Source: Deltaproteobacteria bacterium
Lineage (GTDB): Bacteria; Desulfobacterota; Desulfomonilia; UBA1062
Length of the DNA: 64,000 bases
Reading direction: 5' to 3'
Assembly: GCA_018433085.1 (NCBI GenBank)
Contig: JAHDRW010000032.1
Coordinates: 55,242-119,241, forward strand
Below, piece by piece: positions 44,347-54,066 of this stretch (the stretch's first letter is position 1; each line of letters starts with the position of its first letter). The notes beneath the pieces are model-generated. The model made no database searches, was not told the DNA's origin, and saw only the letters and a program-made list of their open reading frames with translations. Position numbers and translations under genes: made by a program.

Positions 44347-45236
44347 AGGAACCTCTTGATCCTCGCTGCACGCATCGCCTTCTTCAGGGCGGGAACGGCC
44401 CGGGCGGCGGCCTGATAGCCCGCCGCGATGTACTCCTCGATGTTGCCGAAATCCGACCATGGCGCGTTGCCCACATCGGGGTAGACCACGAAGTCGGCCT
44501 CGCGTATGCGCAGCGTGTTCATCAGCGCCCGGGCGATGTCGTCCGCGCGGAAGAGCACGTCCATGCTGTTCCTGATCTGCTCGTCGTACTTCAGGGGCGC
44601 GGTATCGCGCGAGACATCGACGCCGAGCACGAAGTCCGCGCCGAGAAATCGGGCCGCGGACACCGGCACACGCTCTGCCCAGCCGCCGTCCACGTATCTG
44701 CACCGCCCGATCTGAACGGGCGGCAGCATACCCGGCACCGAGCTCGACGCGCGGACCGCCTGCCGGACGGAACCCGAGCGCAGTATCTCCGGATATCCGG
44801 ATATGATATCCAGGGCCATGCAGGCAAAGGGCAGCCTGAGCCCGGAGAAATCCTTGTCGGGAACGAGATCGTCCACCCCGGCGAAAAAGACCCCGGCCGG
44901 GATCATGGACTTCATGAACAGGAACCGGTAGAACAGGTATCCCTTGCGGGCCTTGCCGTAGATCCGGTCGAAGAGCCCCTGCTCGTCGTCCGACGACGAA
45001 GCGAGACGCCGGGCATTTTTCTGAAAGTCTTCGGAGCCGAGCGCCCCGCAGATAATCTCACGGGTTTTCCCGATATCCAGGGTGTCGGCATAGAGGGCTC
45101 CCACGATGGCGCCCATGCTCGTGCCCGCGACGATATCCGGGACAATGCCGGCGTCGGAGAGCGCCTGCACGGTCCCGATGTTGGCGAGCCCGCGAACCCC
45201 GCCTCCGCCAAGGGCGATTCCCAGTTTAAACGCCAC
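44322..45236 (-). CDS. patatin-like phospholipase (RssA/NTE type)
   Basis: The 304-residue serine hydrolase has the oxyanion loop GGGGVRG (residues 10-16), nucleophile S40 in GTSMG and catalytic aspartate D183 in VDGGW, so the Ser-Asp dyad is intact. No signal peptide: a cytoplasmic or peripheral lipid acyl hydrolase, probably acting on phospholipids. It overlaps selA by 11 bases upstream and rluD by 25 downstream, forming a tightly packed selA-patatin-rluD unit whose functional link is not obvious. Confidence 0.88.
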   Translation of the reverse strand: MAFKLGIALGGGGVRGLANIGTVQALSDAGIVPDIVAGTSMGAIVGALYADTLDIGKTREIICGALGSEDFQKNARRLASSSDDEQGLFDRIYGKARKGYLFYRFLFMKSMIPAGVFFAGVDDLVPDKDFSGLRLPFACMALDIISGYPEILRSGSVRQAVRASSSVPGMLPPVQIGRCRYVDGGWAERVPVSAARFLGADFVLGVDVSRDTAPLKYDEQIRNSMDVLFRADDIARALMNTLRIREADFVVYPDVGNAPWSDFGNIEEYIAAGYQAAARAVPALKKAMRAARIKRFLWKRRSMS

Positions 45237-46587
45237 GGCCGAGCGCCTCGCCGATCTTTTCAGCCAGCACCGGGATGAGGGAGCGATCCACCGCCTTCAT
45301 GTCGAAGATAAGCCGGTCCTCCTCAATCCGCGCCACCACTCCGGGGCTTCCCTTGCGCAGCCGGGCGTGCACGGCGACGGCTCGTGGCGTGGTGATCACC
45401 AGCCCGCATGAGGGGAAGCTCTTGGTCGGGGCGGACCCGCCGCCCACCACGGCCCGGGTGGGGACCACCTCTGTCTGCGCCGTGTTCAGAAGGGATTTCA
45501 GCTCCTCGGCCCGGGCGCGCACGTCGGAGACATCCTCCATGATCATCCTCAAAACAGGGATGTCCTGGTACCTTCCCTTTGCGAGGAGCCTGAGCGTCGC
45601 GCTCAAGGATGCGATTCCGAGCTTGTCCATGCGCATGGCCCGGTGCAGGGGGTTGGCCGCCATCTGCCCGATGAGCCCGGACTTCCCCAGGATGATGCCT
45701 GCCTGCGGCCCGCCCAGGACCTTGTCGCCGCTGAACGAAAGCACGTCGGAAAACTCCAGGCAGCCCGGGATGGTCCACTCGTCCGGGATGCCGTAGGGGG
45801 CGAGGTCAAAGGGAATGCCCGACCCCATGTCCACGTAGAGCGGGATGCCGAACTCCCGGGCCAGGCCCGAGAGCTCCCGGATCTCCACCTCGTCGGTGAA
45901 GCCCACGATGGAGAAGTTGCTCCGGTGGACCTTGACGATCAGGCCGGTATTGTCCGTGATGGCCGACCGATAGTCATCGAGCCTGGTCTTGTTTGTGGCG
46001 CCCACCTCGCGCATCACGGCCCCGCTCATGGTCATGACCTCGGGCATGCGGAAAGAGCCCCCGATCTCCACCAGCTCGCCCCGGGACACGATGGCCTCCC
46101 TGCCCCGGGCAAGGGTATTCAGGACGAGCAGCACTGCGGCGGCGTTGTTGTTCACCACCAGGGCATCCTCGGCCCCGAAGCAGGAGCGGGTGACGGGCCG
46201 GATATGGTCCTGCCGCGACCCGCGCGAGCCCTTTCCCAGGTCGAACTCCAGGTCTGAGTACCCCCGGGCGGCCGATACCAGGGCGTCCACGGCCTCTCCG
46301 GCAAGAGGGGCCCTGCCCAGGTTTGTGTAGACCACCACGCCCGCGGCATTGATCACCTCTTTGAGGTTCGACTCCATGACCGCGCCGATCTCGCCGGCCA
46401 CACCTGCGGCGACCCGGGACGCATCCGGGCTCTCACTGATCTTGCCCGATCCGATCGCATCCCGGATCTTTTCCAGGGAGCCCTGGACCGCCCGCTTGAC
46501 CAGCTCGGGCGCATAAGGCAGCTCCGCCAGCACGGGCTCTTTCAACACGACATCGACCTTGGGTATGCTCCGGTATGCATCTTTCAC
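45226..46587 (-). CDS. selA: L-seryl-tRNA(Sec) selenium transferase
   Basis: The 453-residue PLP enzyme carries the SelA N-terminal helical domain (LPYAPELVKRAVQGSLEKIRDAIG) and Schiff-base lysine K289 in LSFSGDKVLGGPQAGIILG (E. coli K295). It converts seryl-tRNA(Sec) to selenocysteinyl-tRNA(Sec), so the organism should insert selenocysteine at specific UGA codons. selB, selC and selD are not in this window. Relevant to the UGA inside rplT, though that site lacks the usual features of a selenocysteine codon. Confidence 0.95.
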   Translation of the reverse strand: MKDAYRSIPKVDVVLKEPVLAELPYAPELVKRAVQGSLEKIRDAIGSGKISESPDASRVAAGVAGEIGAVMESNLKEVINAAGVVVYTNLGRAPLAGEAVDALVSAARGYSDLEFDLGKGSRGSRQDHIRPVTRSCFGAEDALVVNNNAAAVLLVLNTLARGREAIVSRGELVEIGGSFRMPEVMTMSGAVMREVGATNKTRLDDYRSAITDNTGLIVKVHRSNFSIVGFTDEVEIRELSGLAREFGIPLYVDMGSGIPFDLAPYGIPDEWTIPGCLEFSDVLSFSGDKVLGGPQAGIILGKSGLIGQMAANPLHRAMRMDKLGIASLSATLRLLAKGRYQDIPVLRMIMEDVSDVRARAEELKSLLNTAQTEVVPTRAVVGGGSAPTKSFPSCGLVITTPRAVAVHARLRKGSPGVVARIEEDRLIFDMKAVDRSLIPVLAEKIGEALGRGV

Positions 46588-46891
46588 GCCGCCGCTCCTT
46601 TCCCTTCGATGTCAGGCTAAGGCATTTCCCGGGTTTTCGTCAAGCAATACTGCATATTTATCAGTATCCGGGATGTGCCGGCAGTCAAAAAAACGTCAAA
46701 GGTCCATGCGCCTTCCAGGGAAAACCGGTTGCCCGCTCTGCGCATTTTGTGTAAGAAAAATTTATTGTCCCCGTGCACAAAATGGTATGCTTTGCTTGAG
46801 GGTTCTGGAAGGGTCATCGGGCGTGCAGAGTCCGGCGGGTCAGTGAAATCGATTATCGCTGATAGAATCCTGATAAAAAGTGGAGAGTCAG
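46588..46891. other. divergent intergenic region with an inverted repeat
   Basis: About 300 bases between selA and a divergent gene. CATTTTGTG (46743-46751) is repeated inverted as CACAAAATG (46776-46784), 24 bases apart: either an operator pair or a hairpin. No clear promoter. Confidence 0.4.
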
Positions 46892-47749
46892 ATGTCGAAA
46901 CCGGAAACCATAGACCGTCATCAGTGCCACGGCAAAGAAAAGGAAGAGAAATACAAGGACCGCACCGCCCTGAACTACTGGTGGGGCCTGCGTGAGCTGG
47001 CCGCGGACTTCGACATCAACAACTACGAGACCTCTTCAGGCGAGGAACTCACCCGGCAGCAGCAAAATGAAGTCGCCTACATCCAGCTCCTGCACTATAC
47101 GGTCGAGGTGAAACTCTCCGGCGCCTTCTACCAGATGGAGCACATGGAGCGGCTGTTCAGCTCCCCCCTGGCGGACGGATCGAGCCTGGACCTGCGCGTG
47201 TTCGAGGCGAAAGAGGCCTTTGACGCGGTGAACGAAGACATGTACCAGGCCTCCTGCGCCATCGCGAACCAGATCTACATAATGCTCAACAGGCCGGAAT
47301 ACACCCCCATCAAGGTGGACCAGCGCCGACCGGTGGCCATGAGCCCCTCCGACCTGCGCTACTGGCTCAAGATCAACAGGCACCCCAGTTTCAAGACCCT
47401 GAGCAACATATTCAACGACTGCGAAAAGCAGCTCGACATCCGCCACCACGCCACCCACTACGGCGCGGTGCCGGTCTTTGCCGACAAGGATACGGGCATC
47501 CTCTACCTCCAGCAGAATTTCCGGATCGGAGAGTTGCTCACCAAGTACGACGTGCTGTACTACAAGAAATCCGGCAAGCCCATGGCGAATCTCCTCGAGG
47601 CCTCCAAGCCCCGGGTTGCAGGCCTGTGCGCCTGTATGAACCGGATTTTCCGCCACATCTACCTGAGCGATATCTTCGAGAACTATCTTCAGAACCGCGG
47701 TCTCAGGATCAAGAAAAGCTACCGGCCCTACTGGGAGAAGGACGGGTAG
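46892..47749 (+). CDS. hypothetical protein
   Basis: ATG 46892 (GGAGAG about 6 bases before) starts a 285-residue protein with no signal peptide or membrane helix. It is rich in helices (VAYIQLLHYTVEVKLSGAFYQMEHMERLF; FEAKEAFDAVNEDMYQASCAIANQIYIML) with several His/Cys residues in the second half (DIRHHATHY, GLCACMNRIFRHIYL) that could bind a metal. I recognise no family. It stands alone between divergent and convergent neighbours. Confidence 0.6.
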   Translation: MSKPETIDRHQCHGKEKEEKYKDRTALNYWWGLRELAADFDINNYETSSGEELTRQQQNEVAYIQLLHYTVEVKLSGAFYQMEHMERLFSSPLADGSSLDLRVFEAKEAFDAVNEDMYQASCAIANQIYIMLNRPEYTPIKVDQRRPVAMSPSDLRYWLKINRHPSFKTLSNIFNDCEKQLDIRHHATHYGAVPVFADKDTGILYLQQNFRIGELLTKYDVLYYKKSGKPMANLLEASKPRVAGLCACMNRIFRHIYLSDIFENYLQNRGLRIKKSYRPYWEKDG

Positions 47750-47849
47750 TGAGCTCTTGTCGGTGAGAGTGCCTTGGATTGCGAGCTTTCAGCGGGAATG
47801 TGACCCATCCTTCCTGTCCTGAAGAAGTGGCAGCAAAGGAAATTTCAGT

Positions 47850-50051
47850 CTACCGCTTCCCTATCCCCAGCCTGTTCACCAGCTCCCGGTATCCCGAGGT
47901 GCCGCGTATATGCTCCAGATCCCTGTCGCTCTCCAGCAGCCTCAGGTCGGAAAATCCTTTTTCCACTGCACGGGCAAGCCACATCAGGGACTCGCCGGTG
48001 TCTCCCTGCCGTGCGTACATGCAGGCCAGATTATAATGGATACCGGGATTGTCTGGATCCATCTCGAGCATACTTTTCACGAGATACAGACCCCGGGAGA
48101 GATCGTTCCGTTGCGAACAGATCATTGCCAGTCTTTCCATGGCCCGGAGGTGGCCGGGCTGAAGAGACAGGGTCTTCTCGTACGACCGTGCCGCCTTACT
48201 GACGCTCCCCTTTTTTTCATGCAGATTTCCCAGTCTGTAATGAAGGCCGGCATTGCCGGGCTCTTCCCTGAGCATTGCCTCAACCTGCTCAATGGTTGCA
48301 TCGAGCCGGGCGTGAAGGGCCAGCAGGTGTTCGAGGTTCCTCCTGGCCTGCTCGAAGCCGGGGTCCAGCCTCAGGGCCTCGCGGTAGTGGCTTGCCGCTT
48401 GGTCGACCATGCCCGTTTCACCGAGCACGACAGCCAGTTTGAAATGGGTCTGTTTGTTGACGGGATTCAGTTTCAGGGCCTTAGAAAAAGCCTCGGCTGC
48501 CCCGGGCAGGTCACCCAGTTTCGCCTGGGCGGTTCCCAGACCGATGAACACGTTCTCGTCCCCGGAATACTTGCCCTTGATCATGCGGAAATGCGTCGCT
48601 GCTTCGTCGTACCTCTCCATCCTGAGCAGGGCCACGGCATAGTTGTAGTGGATGAGCGGGTCGCCGGGGTTTGCCTCCAGTGCCTTGATATAGTGGGCAC
48701 GCGCATGGTCGTATGACCCATGATCCAGATACACGTCGGCCAGATTCCCGTGTGCCACGCCGTTGCGGTCGTTCACGGAAACGGCATGGGAAAACAGGGT
48801 GAAATCGTCTTTCCAGAATCCCGCCTGGCGGAACGTGAGCAGTGCAAGGAGAGCAACCACGGCGAGCGATGCGTACCGGTACAACCGCCTCCCGCTCCCG
48901 AGCCGCGAGAGTAAATCTCTCCCGCCCCAGGAAACAATGATGAACAGCCCGATGCCGGGGACATACATCCATCTCTCGGCTATTGCCGGCCACAGACCTG
49001 CCTGGATGATCCCGCTCACCGGCACCAGGGTGCCCAGATACCAGAACCAGCCCACTGCGAGATAGGGATGCTTGCGGGCCTTGAGCAGAATCAGGCCCGT
49101 GACCAGGATGACCGCCGCCCCTGCCAATACCACGTGCACGAGCGGGATGCTGTCCGGGAACGGATAGTAGACGGTCAGGTTCCACGGCCACAGCATCTTC
49201 CAGAAATAATGCACATACGACACCAACGCATTCCCCAGGCGAAGCTTCATGCCCACGACATCCGTGGAGATAACGTCCACGTGACCGCGCATGGACACCA
49301 TCGAAACGTGGATGGCAAGCAGCGCAATGACGAGAAAGGGAAGCTTCTCGGCTACGAGCCTTGCAGCATCGGGCAGTCGAAGCCGGGAGAACGGGCGTTC
49401 TTCGGTGTCCGCCCCCTGAAGCACTCCGACATCGGGCACGGTCCTCTTCAGCGGCCAGTAGTCCAGGAGCAGGAGGACAAAGGGAAGCGTGACGAGCATG
49501 GGTTTGGAGAGTATCCCCAGGAGAAAGAGCCCGAAGGTCGCCAGATAGCGAAAGACAGTTCTTCTCCTCACATACCAGGCATAGCTCAGGAGGGTGAGCA
49601 TCCAGAACAGGGTGCTCACGAGGTTCTTCCTCTCGGCAACCCAGGCCACGGTGTCCACGTTGATCGGGTGCATCGCGAACAGTCCGGCTGCGAACGCGCT
49701 GCGCCACAGGGCGCCGGTCATCACGTTCAGGGCGAGAAAGAGGATGATCGCGTTGATGACATGAAAGAAAACGCTCATGAGATGATGCATGCCCGCATCC
49801 AGGCCGAACAACTCGCAGTCGAGCATGTGCGAGAGCCAGGTGAGGGGATGCCAGTATGCCCGGTCGGCAAAGCCGAAGGCCCAGGACAGCCCCTGCGCCG
49901 TGATCCCCTGCTGGACGTACGGGTTGTCCGTCACGTACATCGCGTCGTCCATGTTGATGAATCCGTGGTCGGCCACCTGGCCGTAGACCGCCGCTGTCAG
50001 CACTGCCAGCAGCATGATCACGAACAATTTCCTGCTGTCGGCCGTTTTCAT
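47850..50051 (-). CDS. TMTC/DUF1736-like polytopic membrane protein with TPR repeats
   Basis: The 733-residue protein has about ten predicted membrane helices in residues 1-430, starting MKTADSRKLFVIMLLAVLTAAVYGQ, with early acidic motif NMDDAMYVTDNP (GT-C glycosyltransferases have a catalytic acidic pair in the first loop) and HPINVDTVAWVAERKN, typical of TMTC/DUF1736 proteins. The C-terminal third (about 440-733) holds at least seven TPR units (ALEANPGDPLIHYNYAVALL and similar). Eukaryotic TMTC proteins are O-mannosyltransferases; here it lies in a polysaccharide/glycosylation cluster. It overlaps the upstream methyltransferase stop by 4 bases (ATGA). Confidence 0.75.
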   Translation of the reverse strand: MKTADSRKLFVIMLLAVLTAAVYGQVADHGFINMDDAMYVTDNPYVQQGITAQGLSWAFGFADRAYWHPLTWLSHMLDCELFGLDAGMHHLMSVFFHVINAIILFLALNVMTGALWRSAFAAGLFAMHPINVDTVAWVAERKNLVSTLFWMLTLLSYAWYVRRRTVFRYLATFGLFLLGILSKPMLVTLPFVLLLLDYWPLKRTVPDVGVLQGADTEERPFSRLRLPDAARLVAEKLPFLVIALLAIHVSMVSMRGHVDVISTDVVGMKLRLGNALVSYVHYFWKMLWPWNLTVYYPFPDSIPLVHVVLAGAAVILVTGLILLKARKHPYLAVGWFWYLGTLVPVSGIIQAGLWPAIAERWMYVPGIGLFIIVSWGGRDLLSRLGSGRRLYRYASLAVVALLALLTFRQAGFWKDDFTLFSHAVSVNDRNGVAHGNLADVYLDHGSYDHARAHYIKALEANPGDPLIHYNYAVALLRMERYDEAATHFRMIKGKYSGDENVFIGLGTAQAKLGDLPGAAEAFSKALKLNPVNKQTHFKLAVVLGETGMVDQAASHYREALRLDPGFEQARRNLEHLLALHARLDATIEQVEAMLREEPGNAGLHYRLGNLHEKKGSVSKAARSYEKTLSLQPGHLRAMERLAMICSQRNDLSRGLYLVKSMLEMDPDNPGIHYNLACMYARQGDTGESLMWLARAVEKGFSDLRLLESDRDLEHIRGTSGYRELVNRLGIGKR

Positions 50052-50737
50052 GAATGCCTGTTCCCCTGTCGCCCTTTCTGGAAGTGCCCCACCTCGTATA
50101 CGGCTCCCAGCGACCGGTGGATTCCGTACATGGGGGTGAGCCGGACCCGGTCCAGATATCTTCCCGCCGCGCCCGCCACGTCGCTGTGCGTGGAGAAGTG
50201 ATGCTCCCTGATATTATATCCCAGGAGGCGGAACATCATCACCATGAAGGGTCGCTCCACCGGAACCCCGTACACGGCCTGTCCTCCCGGCTTGAGCACC
50301 CTCCGGATTTCCGTGAAGGCCCCGTTCAGATCATCCGGCTTGAGGTGTTCGAGAATGCTGATGAGAAGGACCGCATCGAAGCAGCCTTCTTCGCAGGGTA
50401 TCTCCAGCACGCTTCCCCTGAGCAGATGCGCATGAACACCAACGGATGAAAATGCGTCACGCACCTCTGCGGCAAATGGATTCAGGTCGATCCCGCAGAC
50501 AGTGCCGTAGAGCTGCGCGAGGTTGAGAAAGGTGAGTCCTGACCCGAATCCCACCTCCAGAATCCTTTCCCCCCCGCGAAGCTCTCCCAGGCAGAGCTCG
50601 ACCCTGCGGCGGTAGAGAGCGCCGAGAACGGGCCAGTAGTAAAACCGGATGGGATCCCCAGAATCTATGCCCCGGTAGTGGCTCAGCGGGAGCAACTGAA
50701 GACTCGCCGGCGTTCCTGTATTCCCGGTTTTCATCAT
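50048..50737 (-). CDS. SAM-dependent methyltransferase
   Basis: ATG 50737, with GGAGGT 8 bases ahead, starts a 229-residue class I methyltransferase: motif I ILEVGFGSGLTFL (about residue 60), acidic motif CGIDLNPFA, motif IV region DAVLLISILEHLKPDDL and VLKPGGQAVYGVPVERP. The open frame upstream to 51001 has no protein-like character. Methyl acceptor unknown; neighbours suggest a sugar or lipid-linked intermediate. Confidence 0.78.
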   Translation of the reverse strand: MMKTGNTGTPASLQLLPLSHYRGIDSGDPIRFYYWPVLGALYRRRVELCLGELRGGERILEVGFGSGLTFLNLAQLYGTVCGIDLNPFAAEVRDAFSSVGVHAHLLRGSVLEIPCEEGCFDAVLLISILEHLKPDDLNGAFTEIRRVLKPGGQAVYGVPVERPFMVMMFRLLGYNIREHHFSTHSDVAGAAGRYLDRVRLTPMYGIHRSLGAVYEVGHFQKGRQGNRHS

Positions 50738-50867
50738 TGGCGCACACCTCCCCGGCACATTTCCGATGCCCCGCATCTGTCTGGCTGCAGGATGTCGAAC
50801 CCGGGCCTTCTCCTTCGCTTGAGGGTCGAGCTCTGCCTGAGCGGCAATACGGGAATACACCTCGCCA

Positions 50868-51629
50868 TCAGGCAGGCCTCCGGCATTGGATGAAAAGCGA
50901 TCCCGCACACTCCCGGACCAGGGGAAGCTTCTCCAGTAACGCCCCGACCCTGGAGACAGTGGTGATGAGCCAGGCCGGCGTAAGGGGATGCAGCCAGTCA
51001 AAGGGAGTGATGGCTATATCGTGAAACCCGCACGACTCCAGTCGCCTCTTGAGCATGAACCGCACAAACGCCGTTTCGTCGGGAGAATCGCCCAGCCGCT
51101 CTTTGAGCCAGGGGATATTCTTCTGGAGGAGAATCTGGGGATTGAGCATGTTCGGTTCGGCAAAGCTCACCCTGCCCCCCGGCTTGAGAAGACTGAAGAT
51201 CCGGGGAAGAGACGCCTCCAGATCGAGATGGTGCAGGATCGATGAGCCGATCACGACATCGAACGGGCCGTCCACCTCGCATTCCTCGAACGGCTTTTCG
51301 ATGAACTGCACCCTGTCGCTCGGCAGGCCCCTCTTCCCGGCCTCTTCCAGAAGGTCGGGCGAGATGTCCACCGCAGTTATATGCGCACCCGACCGGGCGA
51401 AAAGCTCGGTGAACAGGCCTGTTCCGCACCCGATCTCCAGGGCCCTGATGTCCGGCCCCAGCAAAGCGCCCTCGGCGATGAGCCCGGCACGCCGCTCGGC
51501 CCGCACCTTGCCCGCGGATGTTCCCCAGCCCCATATCAGCTCGGGATCGTGCAGGGAGAGCTTTCTCCCGTGCATTCTCTCGTTGTGCGGTCTGGTCACT
51601 GTATCCCCCATATCTTGTGCACATCCCAT
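50868..51629 (-). CDS. SAM-dependent methyltransferase
   Basis: A 253-residue class I methyltransferase: motif I ALEIGCGTGLFTELFA (about residues 60-76), DISPDLLEEAGKRG, FDVVIGSSILHHLDLE and LLKPGGRVSFAEPN. A C-terminal amphipathic segment (TPAWLITTVSRVGALLEKLPLVRE) may contact membrane. Starts at 51629 and 51611 are both possible; neither has a strong ribosome site. 21 bases after the end of the methyltransferase-glycosyltransferase gene, so likely co-transcribed. Confidence 0.78.
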   Translation of the reverse strand: MGCAQDMGDTVTRPHNERMHGRKLSLHDPELIWGWGTSAGKVRAERRAGLIAEGALLGPDIRALEIGCGTGLFTELFARSGAHITAVDISPDLLEEAGKRGLPSDRVQFIEKPFEECEVDGPFDVVIGSSILHHLDLEASLPRIFSLLKPGGRVSFAEPNMLNPQILLQKNIPWLKERLGDSPDETAFVRFMLKRRLESCGFHDIAITPFDWLHPLTPAWLITTVSRVGALLEKLPLVRECAGSLFIQCRRPA

Positions 51630-51650
51630 GCCCTGTGCACAGGCTCTTTT

Positions 51651-53111
51651 TTAGAAAAACTTGATCCTCTTGAGCGCGAACAGGACCATCCGGAGGAGAA
51701 TCATCCCGTGCCTCCACCGGTCGATATTCGTGTCGCCGTACCGGCGCTCGCGATACCTGATGGGCATTTCCACGATCTTCAGATTCAGCTTGGCCGCGCC
51801 GAAGAGCAGGTCGAAATCCCCGAAGGGATCGAAGTCCCCGAAATAGGCCCTGTTTTTTGCTATCTTCTCGTAATGCTCCCTGCTGAGCACCTTGGTGCCG
51901 CAGAGGGTGTCCTTGATGGGCTGGCCCAGGAGCCAGGAAAAGGCCAGTGAGAAAAACTTGTTTCCCAGCAGGTTGGCGTAGCGCATGGCCTCTTTTTCCA
52001 TGGGATATACCAGCCGCACGCCGTTGATGAACTCCCCTTCTCCGGACCGGAGGGCCTCGAAAAACCGGGGCAGGCCTTCCGGGGGCACGGTCATATCGGC
52101 ATCGAGAATCATGAGAATATCGCCCGATGCCTCCTGAAAACCCAGTCTCACTGCGTCGCCCTTGCCTTTCCCTGTCTGCCTGAGCAGCCTGCACCTTCTC
52201 TCGGGGTGACGGGCGATGGCCTGCTCGATCGCCTCGCAGGTATTGTCCTGCGAGTTTCCCTCCACGAAGACGATCTCCGTTCCCGCGCCCATCTCAGGAA
52301 TGCGGCCTAAGATCTCCTCGATATTGCCGGCCTCGTTGCGGGCCGGCACCACGACCGAGACCAGGGGTTCCGGAATGCCCGTCTCCTTATCCGGGCGCTT
52401 TCTCGCAATGATGAAGTTGGACAGGGACAGGCAGGACAAAGGCCACAGCCTCACCAGGTAACGGTTGAAAAGGTTCGCCAGAACGGGTGTCTTCATGGGC
52501 CAGAGGATCTCGTTGAAGTGCCTGATGTCTTCGTAGCCTGCCAGGCGGAGCAGGTTGCAGATATCCTCCACGGTGAGCCAGTTCTGGGGGAGCAGCGGGG
52601 TGGAAAGGCCGCGCTTCTGCGTGAGCAACAGGGGGAGCTCCCACACCCTGCTGTAGGTATTGATGACGATCCGGGTCCTGGCGGAGCAGAGCCGGTCGAG
52701 CTGGCTCATAACGGCCTGCACGTCCCACAGATCGTTCACCAGGTCGGAGAGGACAATCACGTCGAACTGTCCGCTCAGGCCGATATCATGCGCGTCACAC
52801 CGGACAAACCTGAGATGGGGATATTTCTGTTCCGCGCGCCGGATCATCCCGGCCGAGAAGTCGATGCCCACCCCCTCAGCGGGCTGCAACGCGGCGAGAA
52901 GGTCACCGGTGCCGCACCCGATCTCCAGGACGCGCTGCCCCGGCGGCACCAGATACCGATAAATCTCCGAGACCCGCTCGTGATAAAAGGTGCCCCGGGA
53001 AAACCAGTGATCCAGCCTGCACGCAACCGAATCCCAGTGACGCCTGCGTTCTTCCTGATAGCTCAGGAAAGCCTGCCTGTTGCTGTATGCATGCGATGAT
53101 ATCCCTTGCAT
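51651..53111 (-). CDS. methyltransferase-glycosyltransferase (GT2) fusion protein
   Basis: The 486-residue protein joins two enzymes. Residues about 20-215 form a SAM methyltransferase (RVLEIGCGTGDLLAAL, VGIDFSAGMI, FDVIVLSDLVNDLWD); residues about 245-480 form a family-2 glycosyltransferase (VSVVVPARNEAGNIEEIL, VEGNSQDNT, the metal-binding ILDADMTVPPEGL, then DTLCGTKVL and FGDFDLLFGAAKL), close to the DPM1/polyprenyl-phosphate sugar transferase type but without C-terminal membrane helices. The fusion suggests consecutive steps on one lipid-linked substrate (inference). Confidence 0.85.
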   Translation of the reverse strand: MQGISSHAYSNRQAFLSYQEERRRHWDSVACRLDHWFSRGTFYHERVSEIYRYLVPPGQRVLEIGCGTGDLLAALQPAEGVGIDFSAGMIRRAEQKYPHLRFVRCDAHDIGLSGQFDVIVLSDLVNDLWDVQAVMSQLDRLCSARTRIVINTYSRVWELPLLLTQKRGLSTPLLPQNWLTVEDICNLLRLAGYEDIRHFNEILWPMKTPVLANLFNRYLVRLWPLSCLSLSNFIIARKRPDKETGIPEPLVSVVVPARNEAGNIEEILGRIPEMGAGTEIVFVEGNSQDNTCEAIEQAIARHPERRCRLLRQTGKGKGDAVRLGFQEASGDILMILDADMTVPPEGLPRFFEALRSGEGEFINGVRLVYPMEKEAMRYANLLGNKFFSLAFSWLLGQPIKDTLCGTKVLSREHYEKIAKNRAYFGDFDPFGDFDLLFGAAKLNLKIVEMPIRYRERRYGDTNIDRWRHGMILLRMVLFALKRIKFF

Positions 53112-53127
53112 CCCTCCTCCCTCTCAA

Positions 53128-54066
53128 TCATACTCCATGTATTCGATACCAGGCATAGGTCTTCTCGATACCCTGCCGCAAATCCGTTTTTGCCCTCCAC
53201 CCCAGATCATTGATTCTCGACGTGTCCAGGACCTTCCGCATCATGCCGTCCGGCTTGGTGCCGTCCCACCGGATCTCGCCCGTATAGCCCGTTATTTCGG
53301 CAATCATCCCGGCCAGATCTCGGATGGACAGATCGACGCCTGTCCCGATATTCACGAACTCGCCCATGTCGTCCGCATGGTAGCTGCGCATGAGATGAAC
53401 ACAGGCATCCGCAAGGTCCCCGGCATAGAGAAACTCGCGCATGGGCCGGCCCGTGCCCCAGAGCACCACGCGCGGCGCCCCGCACTCCTTTGCCTCGTGG
53501 AACCTCCGGATCAGGGCGGGTAGCACGTGTGATGTCTCCAGGTCGAAGTTGTCTCCCGGGCCGAAGAGGTTCGCGGGCATGACCGAGAGAAAATCCGCGC
53601 CATACTGCTGGTGATAATACCTGCAGAGCTTGATCGCGGCGATCTTGGCCACGGCATATGCCTCGTTCGTGGGCTCGAGTCGGCCGGTGAGGAGATAGTC
53701 TTCCTTCAGGGGCTGGGGCGCCTCCCGGGGATAGATGCATGACGAGCCGAGATTGAGCAGCTTCTTCACCCCGCTCTGAAAGCTCGCGTGGATGATGTTG
53801 GCCGCAATCATCAGGTTTTCGTAGATAAACTCCGCCGGCCGGGTGCTGTTGGCAAGGATGCCCCCCACCCTTGCGGCGCACAGGAACACATGCTCCGGCC
53901 TCTCGCGGAAAAAGAAGCTCTCCACGTCGGCCTGGCGGGTGAGATCAAGCTCGTCATGGGTCCGGGTGATGATGTTCCGGTATCCTTCGCTCTTCAGCCT
54001 CTCGCTGACGGCCGAGCCCACCAGGCCGGTGTGTCCCGCCACATAGATGCGCGCATCCTTATTCAT
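53128..54066 (-). CDS. fcl: GDP-L-fucose synthase
   Basis: The 312-residue short-chain dehydrogenase/epimerase has the NADP-binding GHTGLVGSA (residues 11-19), [12 protein letters not shown], the catalytic YxxxK ([10 protein letters not shown]) and [13 protein letters not shown], all diagnostic of GDP-4-keto-6-deoxymannose epimerase/reductase. Together with gmd, which overlaps it by 8 bases upstream, it makes GDP-L-fucose from GDP-mannose for surface glycans. Confidence 0.93.
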   Translation of the reverse strand: MNKDARIYVAGHTGLVGSAVSERLKSEGYRNIITRTHDELDLTRQADVESFFFRERPEHVFLCAARVGGILANSTRPAEFIYENLMIAANIIHASFQSGVKKLLNLGSSCIYPREAPQPLKEDYLLTGRLEPTNEAYAVAKIAAIKLCRYYHQQYGADFLSVMPANLFGPGDNFDLETSHVLPALIRRFHEAKECGAPRVVLWGTGRPMREFLYAGDLADACVHLMRSYHADDMGEFVNIGTGVDLSIRDLAGMIAEITGYTGEIRWDGTKPDGMMRKVLDTSRINDLGWRAKTDLRQGIEKTYAWYRIHGV

